Part shown: piece by piece, positions 1 to 8,403 of the stretch
Layout of the letters: every line of letters starts with the position of its first letter
How positions within the stretch are numbered: position 1 is the stretch's first letter
NCBI RefSeq assembly: GCF_001485575.1
Contig: NZ_BCNB01000006.1
Location: forward strand, 434,001 to 498,000
Reading direction: 5' to 3'
Origin: Haloarcula sp. CBA1127
Lineage (GTDB): Archaea; Halobacteriota; Halobacteria; Halobacteriales; Haloarculaceae
Length of the DNA: 64,000 nt
Notes under the pieces: model-generated
The model's database searches: none
What the model saw: only the letters and a program-made list of their open reading frames with translations
Told to the model about the DNA's origin: nothing
Made by a program: the position numbers and the translations under genes

Positions 1-185
1 TCTACCTCTCACAGGATCTGGAGTTCCACAACCCAGTCCGTATCGGCGACCGCCTCACCGCCGAGTGTGAGATTGTTGAGGACCTCGGCGACGAGCAGTA
101 CCGGCTGACCACGCGGGTCCTCGTAGACGACGAAGTTGTCATCGACGGCGAAGCGGTCGTCCTCATCGACGACCTGCCAGAATAG
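1..185 (+). CDS. MaoC-like (R)-enoyl-CoA hydratase family protein, C-terminal part
   Basis: The reading frame is open from base 3 to a TAG at 183-185, giving about 60 C-terminal residues; the start lies outside the window. The piece reads as a hot-dog fold end, with LEFHNPVRIGDRLTAECEI followed by two beta-strand-like stretches. This is the region of MaoC/PhaJ hydratases where substrate enters the dimer. The family hydrates trans-2-enoyl-CoA. The catalytic Asp-His motif would be upstream and is not visible, so the enzyme class is inferred. The gene ends directly against the convergent hydrolase at 186. Confidence 0.6.
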   Translation, partial: YLSQDLEFHNPVRIGDRLTAECEIVEDLGDEQYRLTTRVLVDDEVVIDGEAVVLIDDLPE

Positions 186-1028
186 TCAGCAGAACGTTCG
201 AACGGCCCGGTTGAAACGGTCGGGATGTTCCCGCGGCGGACAGTGTCCGCAGTTCTCGAAGATTTTCAGCGTGCTGTCAGTGACTGTCCCAGCAGCCTGC
301 TCGGACCATCGACGGGGCAGCAGTGGGTCGACGGCCCCGTGAATCAGCATCGTCGGCACGTCTAGTTCTGCTAACCGGTCGGAGTAGTCAGTCCGGAAGC
401 CAGACCACCGGAACTCACTGCGCTGCCAGCGCCGCATCGCCCGGACAGTCTGTCGGTCAACAGCGCTATCGACATCTTCGACCAGTTGCTGAGGTGGCTC
501 GCCGGGACCCATGCTTCGGAGACTGTTCCGGATAGCTGATTGGGACGACCCCACGCCCTGCCAGAGCATATTGCCGAGTATCGGCGTCTGCAAGACACTG
601 CTGGCCGCCGTTCGCCAGTAGGCGTCAGCCCCCAGCCCGTAGCTGTCGACTAACACCAGCCGTTCAACGGGGCCGCCGTCAAGCGCGTGGCCGAGCGCAA
701 CTGCGCCGCCCATCGAGAGGCCAGCTAGCGCGGGTTCCTCGATGGCGAGCACATCGAGAAACTCGGAGAGCGTCTCAAGATAGTAGTCGGTCGTGTACGT
801 GCGGTCGGGCTTGTCACTGTCGCCATGGCCCGGCAGGTCAAGCGCATACACCGTTCGCTCCGGCGCGAGTGCGGGCAGCGCGTGTCGCCACGAGACGGTC
901 GCGGCGTCCAGCCCGATACCGTGGAGAAACACCATCGGCGGCCCCTCGCCACCGGTCCGGTAGTGAATGTCAACGTCCTCGCCGTCGACGGACAGCTCGA
1001 CGCGTTCGGACGAAATCCCTGTAGTCAT
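186..1028 (-). CDS. alpha/beta hydrolase, 280 aa
   Basis: This is a typical alpha/beta-hydrolase fold protein. It has an oxyanion-hole HG motif (VFLHGIGLD), the nucleophile elbow LAGLSMGGAVALG, an acid-region VDPLLP, and a late catalytic His in ENCGHCPPREHP. The frame continues upstream to 1580, but that part is antisense to the neighbouring oxidoreductase and reads as low-complexity, so I start at the ATG at 1028 (MTTGISSERVEL). The substrate cannot be deduced. Esterase, lactonase and C-C hydrolase are all possible. It is divergent from nothing nearby and lies downstream of the oxidoreductase on the same strand, 76 nt away. Confidence 0.85.
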   Translation of the reverse strand: MTTGISSERVELSVDGEDVDIHYRTGGEGPPMVFLHGIGLDAATVSWRHALPALAPERTVYALDLPGHGDSDKPDRTYTTDYYLETLSEFLDVLAIEEPALAGLSMGGAVALGHALDGGPVERLVLVDSYGLGADAYWRTAASSVLQTPILGNMLWQGVGSSQSAIRNSLRSMGPGEPPQQLVEDVDSAVDRQTVRAMRRWQRSEFRWSGFRTDYSDRLAELDVPTMLIHGAVDPLLPRRWSEQAAGTVTDSTLKIFENCGHCPPREHPDRFNRAVRTFC

Positions 1029-1104
1029 CGGCACTCGTTCGGGACCGAGCGCGTATGAGCCTTTGTATCGGCTCAGTGACGGTGGCGGCGGTATCGAAGG
1101 CCGG

Positions 1105-2409
1105 TCACTCAGTTCGCTCGTAGGCACCATCCCGCCGGAGCCGGGCCTGTTCGCGGACGATAGCCGGCGTTCGACAGCGGCCCGGTTCGCCGGTGACCTG
1201 CGGGACGGTACAGTTGTTACAGCTCTCACACAGCGCGTCTGCGCCGTCGAGCAGGCGTGCGCCGAGTCGCGGTTCGGCGTAGAACGGGCGGGCCATCCCG
1301 ACCGCGTCAGCGGCGGTGGTCGCTCCAGTCGCTCCGAGATACCGGTCACAGTCGGCACGCGTTCGAAGACCGCCCTCCAGCAAAACCGGCACGTCCACGC
1401 GCTCGCGCACCGCTCGGCAGAAGTCGGCGTTCCAGCCTGGGTCGCGGCTGAAACGGCGGGCCTGCAGGCGATTAAGCAACTGAACGGCACGCGCTCGTCG
1501 GCGTCCGCCGAAGACCGCTGCGTAGTCGTCCTGCAGGTCACTCGCGTCCCAGGCCCGGTCCGGAAACGCACCACGGACAATGCTCATATCCCAGAACGGG
1601 GACACTTCGACCGGCACAAGACCGTCATAGCCGATGGCCGCTGCTCGCGTCGCAATAGCCACACCATCCCTCCGAGTGAGATGCCGTCGAACGAAACTCG
1701 GCGCAGCGGTCTCAGCTGGGACCTTCGTGACCAGCGGCACGTCGCCAGCGTGTTCCCGAACGGCGTCGTGGATTGCTTCGAGGAAGCGGACACCGTCCCG
1801 GAACTCGTCGTTCCGATGGTTGTAAAACGGCGAGAGGAACTGCTGGATCAGGCTCATGTTCGCCGCAGAAAGGTGGATGCCGTCATAGCCCGCGTCGACG
1901 GCGTAGCCGGCACAGCGCCCGAACTGCTCGGCCAAGGCCCACACCTCCTCTGTCGAGAGGACATCCGGCTGGAGCGAAATCAGGCCAAGCCGGTCAAGCA
2001 TCCGGAGCTGCCAGGGGGGACGACTAACGGCGAGCTGGCGCTGGTCCGGGTGCTGGCGGCGGTACTCGGCGTGCCACGTCGCCATGCTCCGGAGGCCGCC
2101 GTGGGCCAGTTGGAGGAAGATGCGACCGCCGTGGTCATGAATCGTCCCGGTCAGCCGTTCAAGGCGCTCGACGAACGCCGGGTCGTGGACCCGCGTCATG
2201 TTCGGCGCGGCGCAGCCGCCGCGGTCGGTGACGATGCTTGCCCCCTGGAAGAGGAGGCCGACACCGGAGGCTGCCGTCGGTTCGAGTTCGTCGATGAGTG
2301 TGTCGACGGCGGTCTCACCGTTACCTGCACACTCCAGTACCGGTGCGCGATACAGCCGGTTGGGGACCGCAATGCCACCGATGGACAGCGGCGCCTCCAG
2401 CGCGGTCAC
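1105..2409 (-). CDS. Old Yellow Enzyme-type NADH:flavin oxidoreductase, 434 aa
   Basis: An FMN-binding TIM barrel of the OYE / 2,4-dienoyl-CoA reductase group. The N-terminus (PNRLYRAPVLEC) and FLQLAHGG match the family. The active-site segment GYDGIHLSAANMSLIQQFLS follows, as does a C-terminal VPVLLEGGLRTRADC phosphate-binding strand. Near the end is a Cys cluster, CESCNNC, with a further Cys about 11 residues on. It resembles the [4Fe-4S] site of dienoyl-CoA reductases, so electron transfer from NAD(P)H through Fe-S to FMN is possible. The C-terminal FAD/NAD(P) domains of those longer enzymes are absent. It starts at GTG 2409, whose GTGA overlaps the stop of the 28-codon ORF upstream, suggesting translational coupling. 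Confidence 0.85.
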   Translation of the reverse strand: MTALEAPLSIGGIAVPNRLYRAPVLECAGNGETAVDTLIDELEPTAASGVGLLFQGASIVTDRGGCAAPNMTRVHDPAFVERLERLTGTIHDHGGRIFLQLAHGGLRSMATWHAEYRRQHPDQRQLAVSRPPWQLRMLDRLGLISLQPDVLSTEEVWALAEQFGRCAGYAVDAGYDGIHLSAANMSLIQQFLSPFYNHRNDEFRDGVRFLEAIHDAVREHAGDVPLVTKVPAETAAPSFVRRHLTRRDGVAIATRAAAIGYDGLVPVEVSPFWDMSIVRGAFPDRAWDASDLQDDYAAVFGGRRRARAVQLLNRLQARRFSRDPGWNADFCRAVRERVDVPVLLEGGLRTRADCDRYLGATGATTAADAVGMARPFYAEPRLGARLLDGADALCESCNNCTVPQVTGEPGRCRTPAIVREQARLRRDGAYERTE

Positions 2410-2492
2410 GGCTGTTCGCGCTCGTCAACTGTCGCCTCGGTCCGGCGGGCGCGCTTGCTGGCCCGCTTCCGTGCCGTCAGCTGTGAGTTCAT
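2406..2492 (-). CDS. small basic leader protein, 28 aa, coupled to oxidoreductase
   Basis: ATG at 2492 opens 28 codons beginning MNSQLTARKRASKRARRTE and ending ...DEREQP. The TGA stop overlaps the GTG start of the oxidoreductase (GTGA). An AT-rich box at 2518-2524 lies 29 nt upstream of this ATG and would give a leaderless mRNA starting here rather than at the oxidoreductase start. The peptide is rich in Lys and Arg, unusual in a haloarchaeal proteome. I know no function. It may be a real microprotein or only a device that delivers ribosomes to the next cistron. Confidence 0.55.
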   Translation of the reverse strand: MNSQLTARKRASKRARRTEATVDEREQP

Positions 2493-2517
2493 GCGTGAAG
2501 TTAACACGCCCGTCAGC

Positions 2518-2524
2518 AAAAATA
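2518..2524 (-). promoter_or_regulatory. TATA-like box for the 2492 transcript
   Basis: Read on the minus strand the box is TATTTTT. Its centre is 29 nt from the ATG at 2492, the spacing seen for leaderless haloarchaeal genes throughout this window. Confidence 0.55.
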
Positions 2525-2530
2525 CTGCCG

Positions 2531-3058
2531 TTACTTCTCGACCGGTAACAGCGCGACACGCTCCCGAACGGCGTCGGGAAGGTCGCCGGCTGTCGCAGCG
2601 AGTTCGGTGTCCGTCACATCGAAAAACGACCGGACGCGGTCTGCGTCGTACTCGCCCAGGGTGACCGTAGCCGTAAGTTCCTCACGAACGTCGTCTTCCG
2701 CTGCCTCGATACCGTGCTGTTCGCTTTTTCCGACGTGAGTATCTGTCCGTTCGTGGTCGACAATGACCGCGACCACGGGACAGGCCCCCTCGCTGACACC
2801 CATCGTCAGCGCGCGGTTGATCTGGCGGCGGCCGGCCGCGTACAGCAGGATTTCAACACCGAAATCCTCGGCGATAGCGTCGCCGCGGTCGTGAGCCCGG
2901 GTTGCGAGTTCGACAGCCAGTTCGAGGTGGGCGCGGTCCACGACGTAGCGGGCGTCGAACGCCTGCACCGTGACGCCGTGGCTGTCGCCGATTGCACTGA
3001 GCGTCTCCACGAACGCGCCCACGTCGTCGATTTCAGCAGTTCCCTCAACGACCTGCAT
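2531..3058 (-). CDS. cgi121: KEOPS complex subunit Cgi121, 175 aa
   Basis: Cgi121 is the non-essential activator subunit of KEOPS, which works with Kae1, Bud32 and Pcc1 to make t6A37 in ANN-decoding tRNAs. The length and features match: an N-terminal VQAFDARYVVDRAHLELAV segment, then EILLYAAGRRQINRALTMG, the conserved stretch that contacts Bud32. The ATG at 3058 overlaps the hel308 TGA by one base (TGATG), so the two are translationally coupled. The hel308-cgi121 pairing is one I recognise from other haloarchaeal genomes. The other KEOPS genes are not in the window. Confidence 0.9.
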   Translation of the reverse strand: MQVVEGTAEIDDVGAFVETLSAIGDSHGVTVQAFDARYVVDRAHLELAVELATRAHDRGDAIAEDFGVEILLYAAGRRQINRALTMGVSEGACPVVAVIVDHERTDTHVGKSEQHGIEAAEDDVREELTATVTLGEYDADRVRSFFDVTDTELAATAGDLPDAVRERVALLPVEK

Positions 3059-5457
3059 CAGAAATCACCCAGACTGGACTGGTCGTCGTTGGCTGTCGAT
3101 TCGGCGTTCGCGTCCCCGTCTGCACCGTCATCAAGCTCGACGGACACGTCGGGCGCGGGCTCGACGCCGTCCATCGACGGGTCACGGTGGCCAGCGTTTT
3201 CGAGAACGTTTTCGGCTGTCTTCCGGCGGCCCCGAAGCGCCGCCAGCACGACGGCTTTGTCCGCGTCCCGGAGCTGTGCGCGGTCGGTGATACCGGCCTG
3301 AAACAGCCGGCGGGCCCGCTTGCGGCCGACACCGCGGACGCCGGCCAGGTCGACCAGCTCCTCCCGAACGCCGTGTTCGACGCGAATTCGAGCCTCACTG
3401 ATGGCTCGTGCGGCGTCCAAATCTACCTCGCTGGCCAGCGATTCGGCGGCTCCAAGCAGCCACTGGGCGGTTTCGACTTTCCCACGGATGTCGCCCGGGC
3501 CGACGCCGTACCGGTCCGTTATCGTCGCCTCGTCGACCTCCGTGGCCCAGTCTTCGAGCAGACGGGCGGTCTTCAGCGCCGAGAGCCAGTCCTCGAAGCG
3601 GCCCTCCTCAAACTCTGATGGCGTAGGTCCGAGCAGTTCTTCCTCGCGTTCGAACAGTTCCATCTCGTACTCCTCGCGGTCGCCCGAGCGGAGATACAGC
3701 TGGTACATATCCGGCGTCCGCGAGACGAGGTGGTACAGGCCCAGCGCGGAGATGTCGTCCGGGTCCCTGTCGGCGTCGCTCTCGTCAGCGTCCTCGGCCA
3801 GTTCGCTTGCGGTTGTGAAGCCGCTGTCTGCCGGCGGCTCCGCTTTCGCGTCAGCCGGCGACCCGCTGGCCGAGGTGCTATCGCTGGCTCCCCGTTCCCA
3901 GTCCCGCAGGCCGTCGACGATTTCCGCGGCGCTCATCGGGTCCAGATAGAGCCGCGAGACAGTGTGGCCCAGCGAGGTAGCGTCGAGTTCGCCAGCTTCG
4001 ATTTCTAAGAAGTCATTGCGCTGGAGGTACGTGAGCACGTCGTCGACGACGCGCTCCAGTTGGCCGCTGTCGTCGGTTTGGCTGGCGTACAGCGTCTGTT
4101 CGAGGAACTCAAGCAGTCCCTCACGCGAGCGGGCAAAGCCGGAGGCGACGGTGGCGAGGATGTGGGTCCGCAGGGCCGGTTCGGCCGCGAGTTTCGACCG
4201 GACCGGCTCTGGGTCGGCCCAGACGTAACGCTCGAACAGTTCGTCCACTTCGTCGTGGCTGGAGGCGATGAGGACCGCCTCGCCGTAGGGGTCAAGTCCC
4301 GGGCGGCCAGCACGGCCCATCATCTGGTGGACTTCGAGCACCGACAGCGGGGCCATCCCGCCGGCCGAGCCGTCGTAGCGCCGCCAGTCGCGGACGACGA
4401 CGCGCCGCGAGGGCGTGTTGACCCCGGCGGCGAGTGTCGGCGTCGCACAGACGACCTTCACCAGCCGGTCACGGAAGGCGTCCTCGACGAGTTCGCGGTG
4501 GCCCCGAGAGAGGCCAGCGTGGTGGAACGCCGCCCCGTCCGCGACAGCATCCGCGAGGTCGTCGCTCGTCTCCGTGTCGCTCACGTCTCGAATTTCCTCG
4601 GCGATGTCGGCCAGCTGGTCCCGTTCCTCGTCGGTGAGGTGGGGCCGAACCGTGTTCGCCAGTCGGCCCGCCGCCGCCTCGGCGTTGCGCCGGGAGTTGA
4701 CGAACACCAGCGTCGACCCGTCGTCTTCCAGCGTATCGCGGACGATAGCCGCCGTCTGCTTCTCGTTGTTCTGCACCGAGAGGCGCTGCTGGCTCCCGTC
4801 TTCGAGATGCAGCGCCTGCCCGTAGTGGACCCCCTTCTGGAGGTCGATAGGCCGCCAGTCAGAGTCGACAAGCCCCGCGTCGAGCCACGTCGCCAGCGCC
4901 TCGGCGTTGCCGATGGTCGCCGACAGCGCGACGGTCTGCAGGTCGGGGTTGAGCCGCCGGAGTTTCGCCAGCGTCACCTCCAGTGTCGGCCCCCGCTCGC
5001 CGTCGTCGACGAGGTGGACCTCGTCAGTGACGACGCAGGTGAGGTCCTCGATCCAGGGGGCGTCGTTCCGGACAAGCGAGTCCACCTTCTCGCTGGTGGC
5101 GACAACGATGTCCTTGTCGGCGAGCCACCCGCCCTCAGACTCGTAGTTCCCCGTCGAGACGCCGATATCGAGGCCGTACTGTTCGAACTCCTCGAAGTCG
5201 GCCTGCTTCTCGCTGGCCAGCGCTCGTAGTGGAACGATGTACAGCGCTTTCCCGCCGCGAGCAACCGATGCAAGCATCGCTAACTCGGCGATGAGGGTCT
5301 TTCCGCTCGCCGTCGGAATCGACGCGACCAGATTCTCCCCCTCGGTGACGCCGGCCTCGACGGCCTCGGCCTGTGGCGGGTACAGCTCCTCGATGCCGTC
5401 GTCGCGCAGGTGGTCCGGGAGCCACTCGGGCACGCCCGGCAGGTCCGCAACGTCCAT
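3058..5457 (-). CDS. hel308: ATP-dependent DNA helicase Hel308, 799 aa
   Basis: A Ski2-like superfamily 2 3'-5' DNA helicase that acts at stalled forks. Visible parts in order: a Q-motif-like LYPPQAEAV (residues 26-34), Walker A PTASGKT (48-54), DEVH box (145-148), motif [12 protein letters not shown], motif [12 protein letters not shown], a winged-helix/ratchet region, and an HhH domain with [13 protein letters not shown] near 715-730. An acidic insert near residues 520-570 is specific to this protein. It ends in Q-S-S-L-G-D-F (793-799), resembling a PCNA-interacting peptide. An AT-rich box at 5482-5490 lies 29 nt upstream of ATG 5457, so translation is probably leaderless. Confidence 0.95.
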   Translation of the reverse strand: MDVADLPGVPEWLPDHLRDDGIEELYPPQAEAVEAGVTEGENLVASIPTASGKTLIAELAMLASVARGGKALYIVPLRALASEKQADFEEFEQYGLDIGVSTGNYESEGGWLADKDIVVATSEKVDSLVRNDAPWIEDLTCVVTDEVHLVDDGERGPTLEVTLAKLRRLNPDLQTVALSATIGNAEALATWLDAGLVDSDWRPIDLQKGVHYGQALHLEDGSQQRLSVQNNEKQTAAIVRDTLEDDGSTLVFVNSRRNAEAAAGRLANTVRPHLTDEERDQLADIAEEIRDVSDTETSDDLADAVADGAAFHHAGLSRGHRELVEDAFRDRLVKVVCATPTLAAGVNTPSRRVVVRDWRRYDGSAGGMAPLSVLEVHQMMGRAGRPGLDPYGEAVLIASSHDEVDELFERYVWADPEPVRSKLAAEPALRTHILATVASGFARSREGLLEFLEQTLYASQTDDSGQLERVVDDVLTYLQRNDFLEIEAGELDATSLGHTVSRLYLDPMSAAEIVDGLRDWERGASDSTSASGSPADAKAEPPADSGFTTASELAEDADESDADRDPDDISALGLYHLVSRTPDMYQLYLRSGDREEYEMELFEREEELLGPTPSEFEEGRFEDWLSALKTARLLEDWATEVDEATITDRYGVGPGDIRGKVETAQWLLGAAESLASEVDLDAARAISEARIRVEHGVREELVDLAGVRGVGRKRARRLFQAGITDRAQLRDADKAVVLAALRGRRKTAENVLENAGHRDPSMDGVEPAPDVSVELDDGADGDANAESTANDDQSSLGDF

Positions 5458-5572
5458 TACACCCCGCTTGGGTCCTGCCCCGATTTAAACTGTCGCACTG
5501 CAACCGCGTCGGTCCGCTGGCGCATCAAGCACCGAGGGGAACGCCTTTGCCCGCGAGCGGCCAACACAGGGT

Positions 5573-5818
5573 ATGCGAGTCGAATATGACTATGACACCT
5601 GTATCGGGATGTTCCAGTGTGTCGCGGAGTGGGACGCTTTCGAGCGCGACGAGGACGCCGGCAAGGCGGTGCTGGCGGACAGCGAGGAACAGGACGAGGA
5701 CGTGTTTGTTCGGGAGGTCCCGGACGACGCCGAACTAGACGCGAAGTTCGCGGCCCGGACCTGTCCGGTCGACGCCATCACGATTTACGACGACGACGGC
5801 GAACAGCTCATTCCCTGA
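5573..5818 (+). CDS. small single-cluster ferredoxin, 81 aa
   Basis: An 81-residue acidic ferredoxin of the monocluster type. Cys appears in CIGMFQC near the N-terminus and in ARTCPVDAI near the C-terminus. The second cluster ligand position of the usual CxxC(D)xxC motif is Met-Phe here. That leaves three cysteines, so a [3Fe-4S] cluster or a site-differentiated [4Fe-4S] cluster is likely. A GCCTTTGC box 28 nt before the ATG fits a leaderless start. The 3' end overlaps the convergent MaoC-like gene by 11 nt. Its redox partner is not evident; the neighbours are not oxidoreductases. Confidence 0.85.
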   Translation: MRVEYDYDTCIGMFQCVAEWDAFERDEDAGKAVLADSEEQDEDVFVREVPDDAELDAKFAARTCPVDAITIYDDDGEQLIP

Positions 5819-6254
5819 TTAGTCCTTCGACGGTCGCTTCAAGCACGACGGTTCCGGCGGGAGCACTAGCTGCCGAGTTCGGGGCGGCTGTGTCAGCCTG
5901 ACCAGAGTCATCGTCGCGATTGACGCGCCGGACAGCTACATCACCCACGAGAGCGACGCCGCCCTCGACATCCAGATCAACGTCCACGACCGTCAGTTCA
6001 CAGACCAGCGTCTCGCCGGTGTACACCGGGCGCTGGAACTGCAAATCCATCCGCGAGGCAAGCACTTCCAGATCACCGCCGATGCTGGTCAGCAGCGACG
6101 CGGTGAGCAACCCCTGGACCATCCGCCGGCCGTCTCCATCAGGCACCGTGTGGCGGGGCTGGTCGTCTCCGGAAAGGGCGGCGAACTGGTCGACGTCTTC
6201 GGGCTGAAACGTCCGGGTTTCGGTGAACGTCTCACCGACTTCGACGGGAGGCAT
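5808..6254 (-). CDS. MaoC/FAS1-type acyl dehydratase-like protein, 148 aa
   Basis: A hot-dog fold protein: the N-terminal PPVEVGETFTETRTFQPEDV strand is typical of MaoC-like proteins, followed by FAALSGDDQP where the hydratase Asp-His pair normally lies (here D-D-Q-P-R-H), then VQGLLTASLLTSIGG and the PVYTGETLVCELTVVDV strand. It may hydrate enoyl-CoA, though the weak catalytic motif allows a binding-only or thioesterase-like role. A GTG at 6272 is possible, but the CTTTTTG box centred at 6283 lies 29 nt from the ATG at 6254, which I prefer. Confidence 0.75.
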   Translation of the reverse strand: MPPVEVGETFTETRTFQPEDVDQFAALSGDDQPRHTVPDGDGRRMVQGLLTASLLTSIGGDLEVLASRMDLQFQRPVYTGETLVCELTVVDVDLDVEGGVALVGDVAVRRVNRDDDSGQADTAAPNSAASAPAGTVVLEATVEGLIRE

Positions 6255-6338
6255 ATGCTGGGTTGTCGGCACTTTGGGGCAAAAAGCCCCGGCCTCGTCC
6301 CGAAACCCACAGGGGGCTGGGCTCCTCAGGTCAGAGCG

Positions 6339-7808
6339 ATGTCGACCGGTGGTCCCCTCCGCCGTCTGCTGACCGCGTTCCCCGCATTGCTGGCCAGTGC
6401 AGGCCTCGTCGACCGCGAGAAGGCGACCGCGGCGACCGATCTCGCCGCGCCGGTGATGGTCACCGGCGGCCTCCGCATCCTGCTGCGCCTCGCCGACTTT
6501 CTGATGGTCGGTCTGGCGCTCGGTGACGCGGCCATCGCCGGCCTCGAACTCGGCTTCCAGTACTACTTCGTCGGGTTCGGGCTCTCGCTGGCGGTCTCCT
6601 CCGGGACGATCAGCGTCGTCTCGCGGTTGCAGGGGGCCGATCAGCCTGAACGGGCGAACCTCGCGGTCAAGCAGTCGCTGTGGATCGCGTTGCTCGTCTC
6701 TCTGCCGCTGTCAGCGCTGTGTTGGCGCTATCCGGAGCTTCTGGTGGGAGTCCTCACCGACGACGCGGCGACGATCCGGTTCGGCGCGACGTATCTCGCC
6801 ATCGTGATGCTGTCGCTGGCCCCGCGGTTCTGGAGCATGGTCGCCGCCCGGGCGCTGGCGGGCAGCGCCGATACCCGAACGCCGATGTACGTCCGCCTGC
6901 TCACGCTGCCGACGAACGTCGCGCTCAACGCCGTCCTCATCTTCGGCGTCGGCCCGTTCCCCGAACTCGGCATCGCCGGTGCAGCGTGGGGGACGGCCAT
7001 CGCGAATACACTCGCGGCGGTGATTTTCCTCGGGCTGTTGCTGTCCGGGCGCTACGTGGTCACGCTCCGACCCGGCGGGACGCAGTTCAGCGTCGACCTC
7101 ATGCGCGAAATCGTCCGCGTCGCCCTACCATTGTCCGGAATGCGGCTACTGCAGACGTTCGCCCGCTTCCCGTTCCTATTCATCCTAGGCGTGCTGGGGA
7201 CGCCAACGCTCGCGGCCTACGCAATCGGCCGCCGGGTCATGCTACTCGCGCTGATGCCGGCGTGGGGGTACGCCACCGCCGCGTCAACCCTGGTCGGGCA
7301 GTCGCTGGGGGCCGGTGACGAAGGAGAGGCGACCGCCTACGGCTGGCAGACGCTTCGCGTAGCGCTCGCCGTCCAGCTCGTCGCGGCGGTCCTGCTCGTG
7401 GTGTTTGCCCGCCCCATCGTCGCCCTGTTCGGGACCGCCTACCCCGACCTGGCGGCGGCGTTCGTCCGGGTGTTCGGCCTGCTCGTCGCCGGCTTCTCCA
7501 TCTCCCGGACGATGCGGGGCAGCCTTCGGGGTGCCGGCGACACCCGCTGGCCGCTGTACGGGACATTCCTGGGCGGGTACTGCTACCGGCTCCCAGTGGC
7601 TGCCCTCGCCCTCCCGTCGTCGTTCCTTGTGACCGTTCCGATCCTCGATATCGCCGTCTCGCCGGGACTGGGACTCGGACTACCGGCGATCTTCGCCGCG
7701 CTCGTTGGCGACTTCTACCTGAAGGCCGCGGTCAACGCGGGCCGGTTCTGGTCCGGCGGGTGGCGAGCCGTGGCCAGGCGGTCGGGCGTCGGTGCGACCG
7801 ACGACTGA
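6339..7808 (+). CDS. MATE family efflux transporter, 489 aa
   Basis: A twelve-helix MATE/DinF-type cation-coupled exporter in the cytoplasmic membrane. Two homologous six-helix bundles are visible, each beginning with an amphipathic stretch: residues about 30-230 (APVMVTGGLRILLRLADFLM) and 250-470 (MREIVRVALPLSGMRLLQ). Loop motifs VSRLQGAD and LVGQSLGAGD are the paired family signatures near helices 2 and 8. The ORF extends upstream to 6150, but that part is antisense to the MaoC-like gene; ATG 6339 is the first sensible start. Substrate is unknown (drugs, flavins or organic cations in relatives). Confidence 0.9.
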   Translation: MSTGGPLRRLLTAFPALLASAGLVDREKATAATDLAAPVMVTGGLRILLRLADFLMVGLALGDAAIAGLELGFQYYFVGFGLSLAVSSGTISVVSRLQGADQPERANLAVKQSLWIALLVSLPLSALCWRYPELLVGVLTDDAATIRFGATYLAIVMLSLAPRFWSMVAARALAGSADTRTPMYVRLLTLPTNVALNAVLIFGVGPFPELGIAGAAWGTAIANTLAAVIFLGLLLSGRYVVTLRPGGTQFSVDLMREIVRVALPLSGMRLLQTFARFPFLFILGVLGTPTLAAYAIGRRVMLLALMPAWGYATAASTLVGQSLGAGDEGEATAYGWQTLRVALAVQLVAAVLLVVFARPIVALFGTAYPDLAAAFVRVFGLLVAGFSISRTMRGSLRGAGDTRWPLYGTFLGGYCYRLPVAALALPSSFLVTVPILDIAVSPGLGLGLPAIFAALVGDFYLKAAVNAGRFWSGGWRAVARRSGVGATDD

Positions 7809-7849
7809 TGCCGGAGGCTATCAGCCACACCGGCCCGCTGTCGACCGCT

Positions 7850-8236
7850 TCACTCGACCTGCGCGACGGCTTCGACTTCGACGACGGCCTCGGGTGTTGC
7901 CAGCCCGCTCACCTCGACCATCGTCGCAACGGGGCGAACGTCGTCGAAGAACTCGCTGTGAGCCTCGCCGACCTGTTCCTGATCGTCGATATCGGTGACG
8001 TACATCCGGGTCTGGACGACATCCTCGATAGCGGCGTCGAGGGCTGTCAGTGCGTCCGAGACGATGTCGAACGCGTGTTTCGTCTGTTCGTAGGGGTCGC
8101 CCGGCGCGACAACTTCGCCATCGTCGTCCGTGGCGATGGTGCCGGCGACGCGGACGGTATCGCCAGTGCGTATCGCCCGCGAGTAGCCGACCTGCTGTTC
8201 CCAGGCGGTGCCTGTCGAGGTGCGTTCGCGGCGCAT
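7850..8236 (-). CDS. RidA/YjgF family enamine deaminase, 128 aa
   Basis: RidA proteins hydrolyse reactive 2-aminoacrylate and related enamines formed by PLP enzymes. The length is close to the family's typical 125-135 residues. Motifs include YSRAIRTGDTVRVAGTIA, QTKHAFDIVSDALTALDA and TRMYVTDIDD, with the diagnostic Arg in RMYVTD that binds the imine carboxylate. The usual final PxxALVE(I/V)E is changed to TPEAVVEVEAVAQVE. I start at ATG 8236 (MRRERTSTG); an upstream GTG-like extension to 8275 overlaps the promoter area of the divergent small gene. Confidence 0.88.
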   Translation of the reverse strand: MRRERTSTGTAWEQQVGYSRAIRTGDTVRVAGTIATDDDGEVVAPGDPYEQTKHAFDIVSDALTALDAAIEDVVQTRMYVTDIDDQEQVGEAHSEFFDDVRPVATMVEVSGLATPEAVVEVEAVAQVE

Positions 8237-8307
8237 ACTCGACGAACACTGCGGACCCCGAAAATCGTTTCTCAAGTTTTAATGTCTGGCCCGGGATACT
8301 CATTGAC

Positions 8308-8403
8308 ATGAGCAAGGCCACCAAAATCGTCCTCGGAACAATCGGCGTGTCAGCACTGCTGTCGATCGGCATCGTCATCAACCTCGTCCTGTTCTCGGCG
8401 TAG
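8308..8403 (+). CDS. single-span membrane microprotein, 31 aa
   Basis: ATG 8308 opens a 31-codon frame: MSKATKIVLG then an uninterrupted hydrophobic span ending LVLFSA. A TTTTAAT box at 8276-8282 lies 29 nt upstream of this ATG, as expected for a leaderless transcript. The TAG stop at 8401-8403 is followed immediately by the ATG of the next gene, so both probably share an mRNA. One predicted membrane helix covers residues 7-29 and a two-Lys N-terminus suggests an inside-positive orientation. I do not recognise a family. Confidence 0.65.
   Translation: MSKATKIVLGTIGVSALLSIGIVINLVLFSA

Noticed and set aside
1029-1580. N-terminal extension of the alpha/beta hydrolase frame
   Set aside because: It is antisense to the oxidoreductase 3' end and has no hydrolase similarity. 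It arises from GC-rich codon bias on the other strand.
967-2664. Long plus-strand frame of 565 codons
   Set aside because: Composition is Arg/Gly/Ser-rich and it lies antisense to the real oxidoreductase and part of cgi121.
4060-5229. 389-codon plus-strand frame inside hel308
   Set aside because: Shadow of the hel308 codon bias; no domain similarity.
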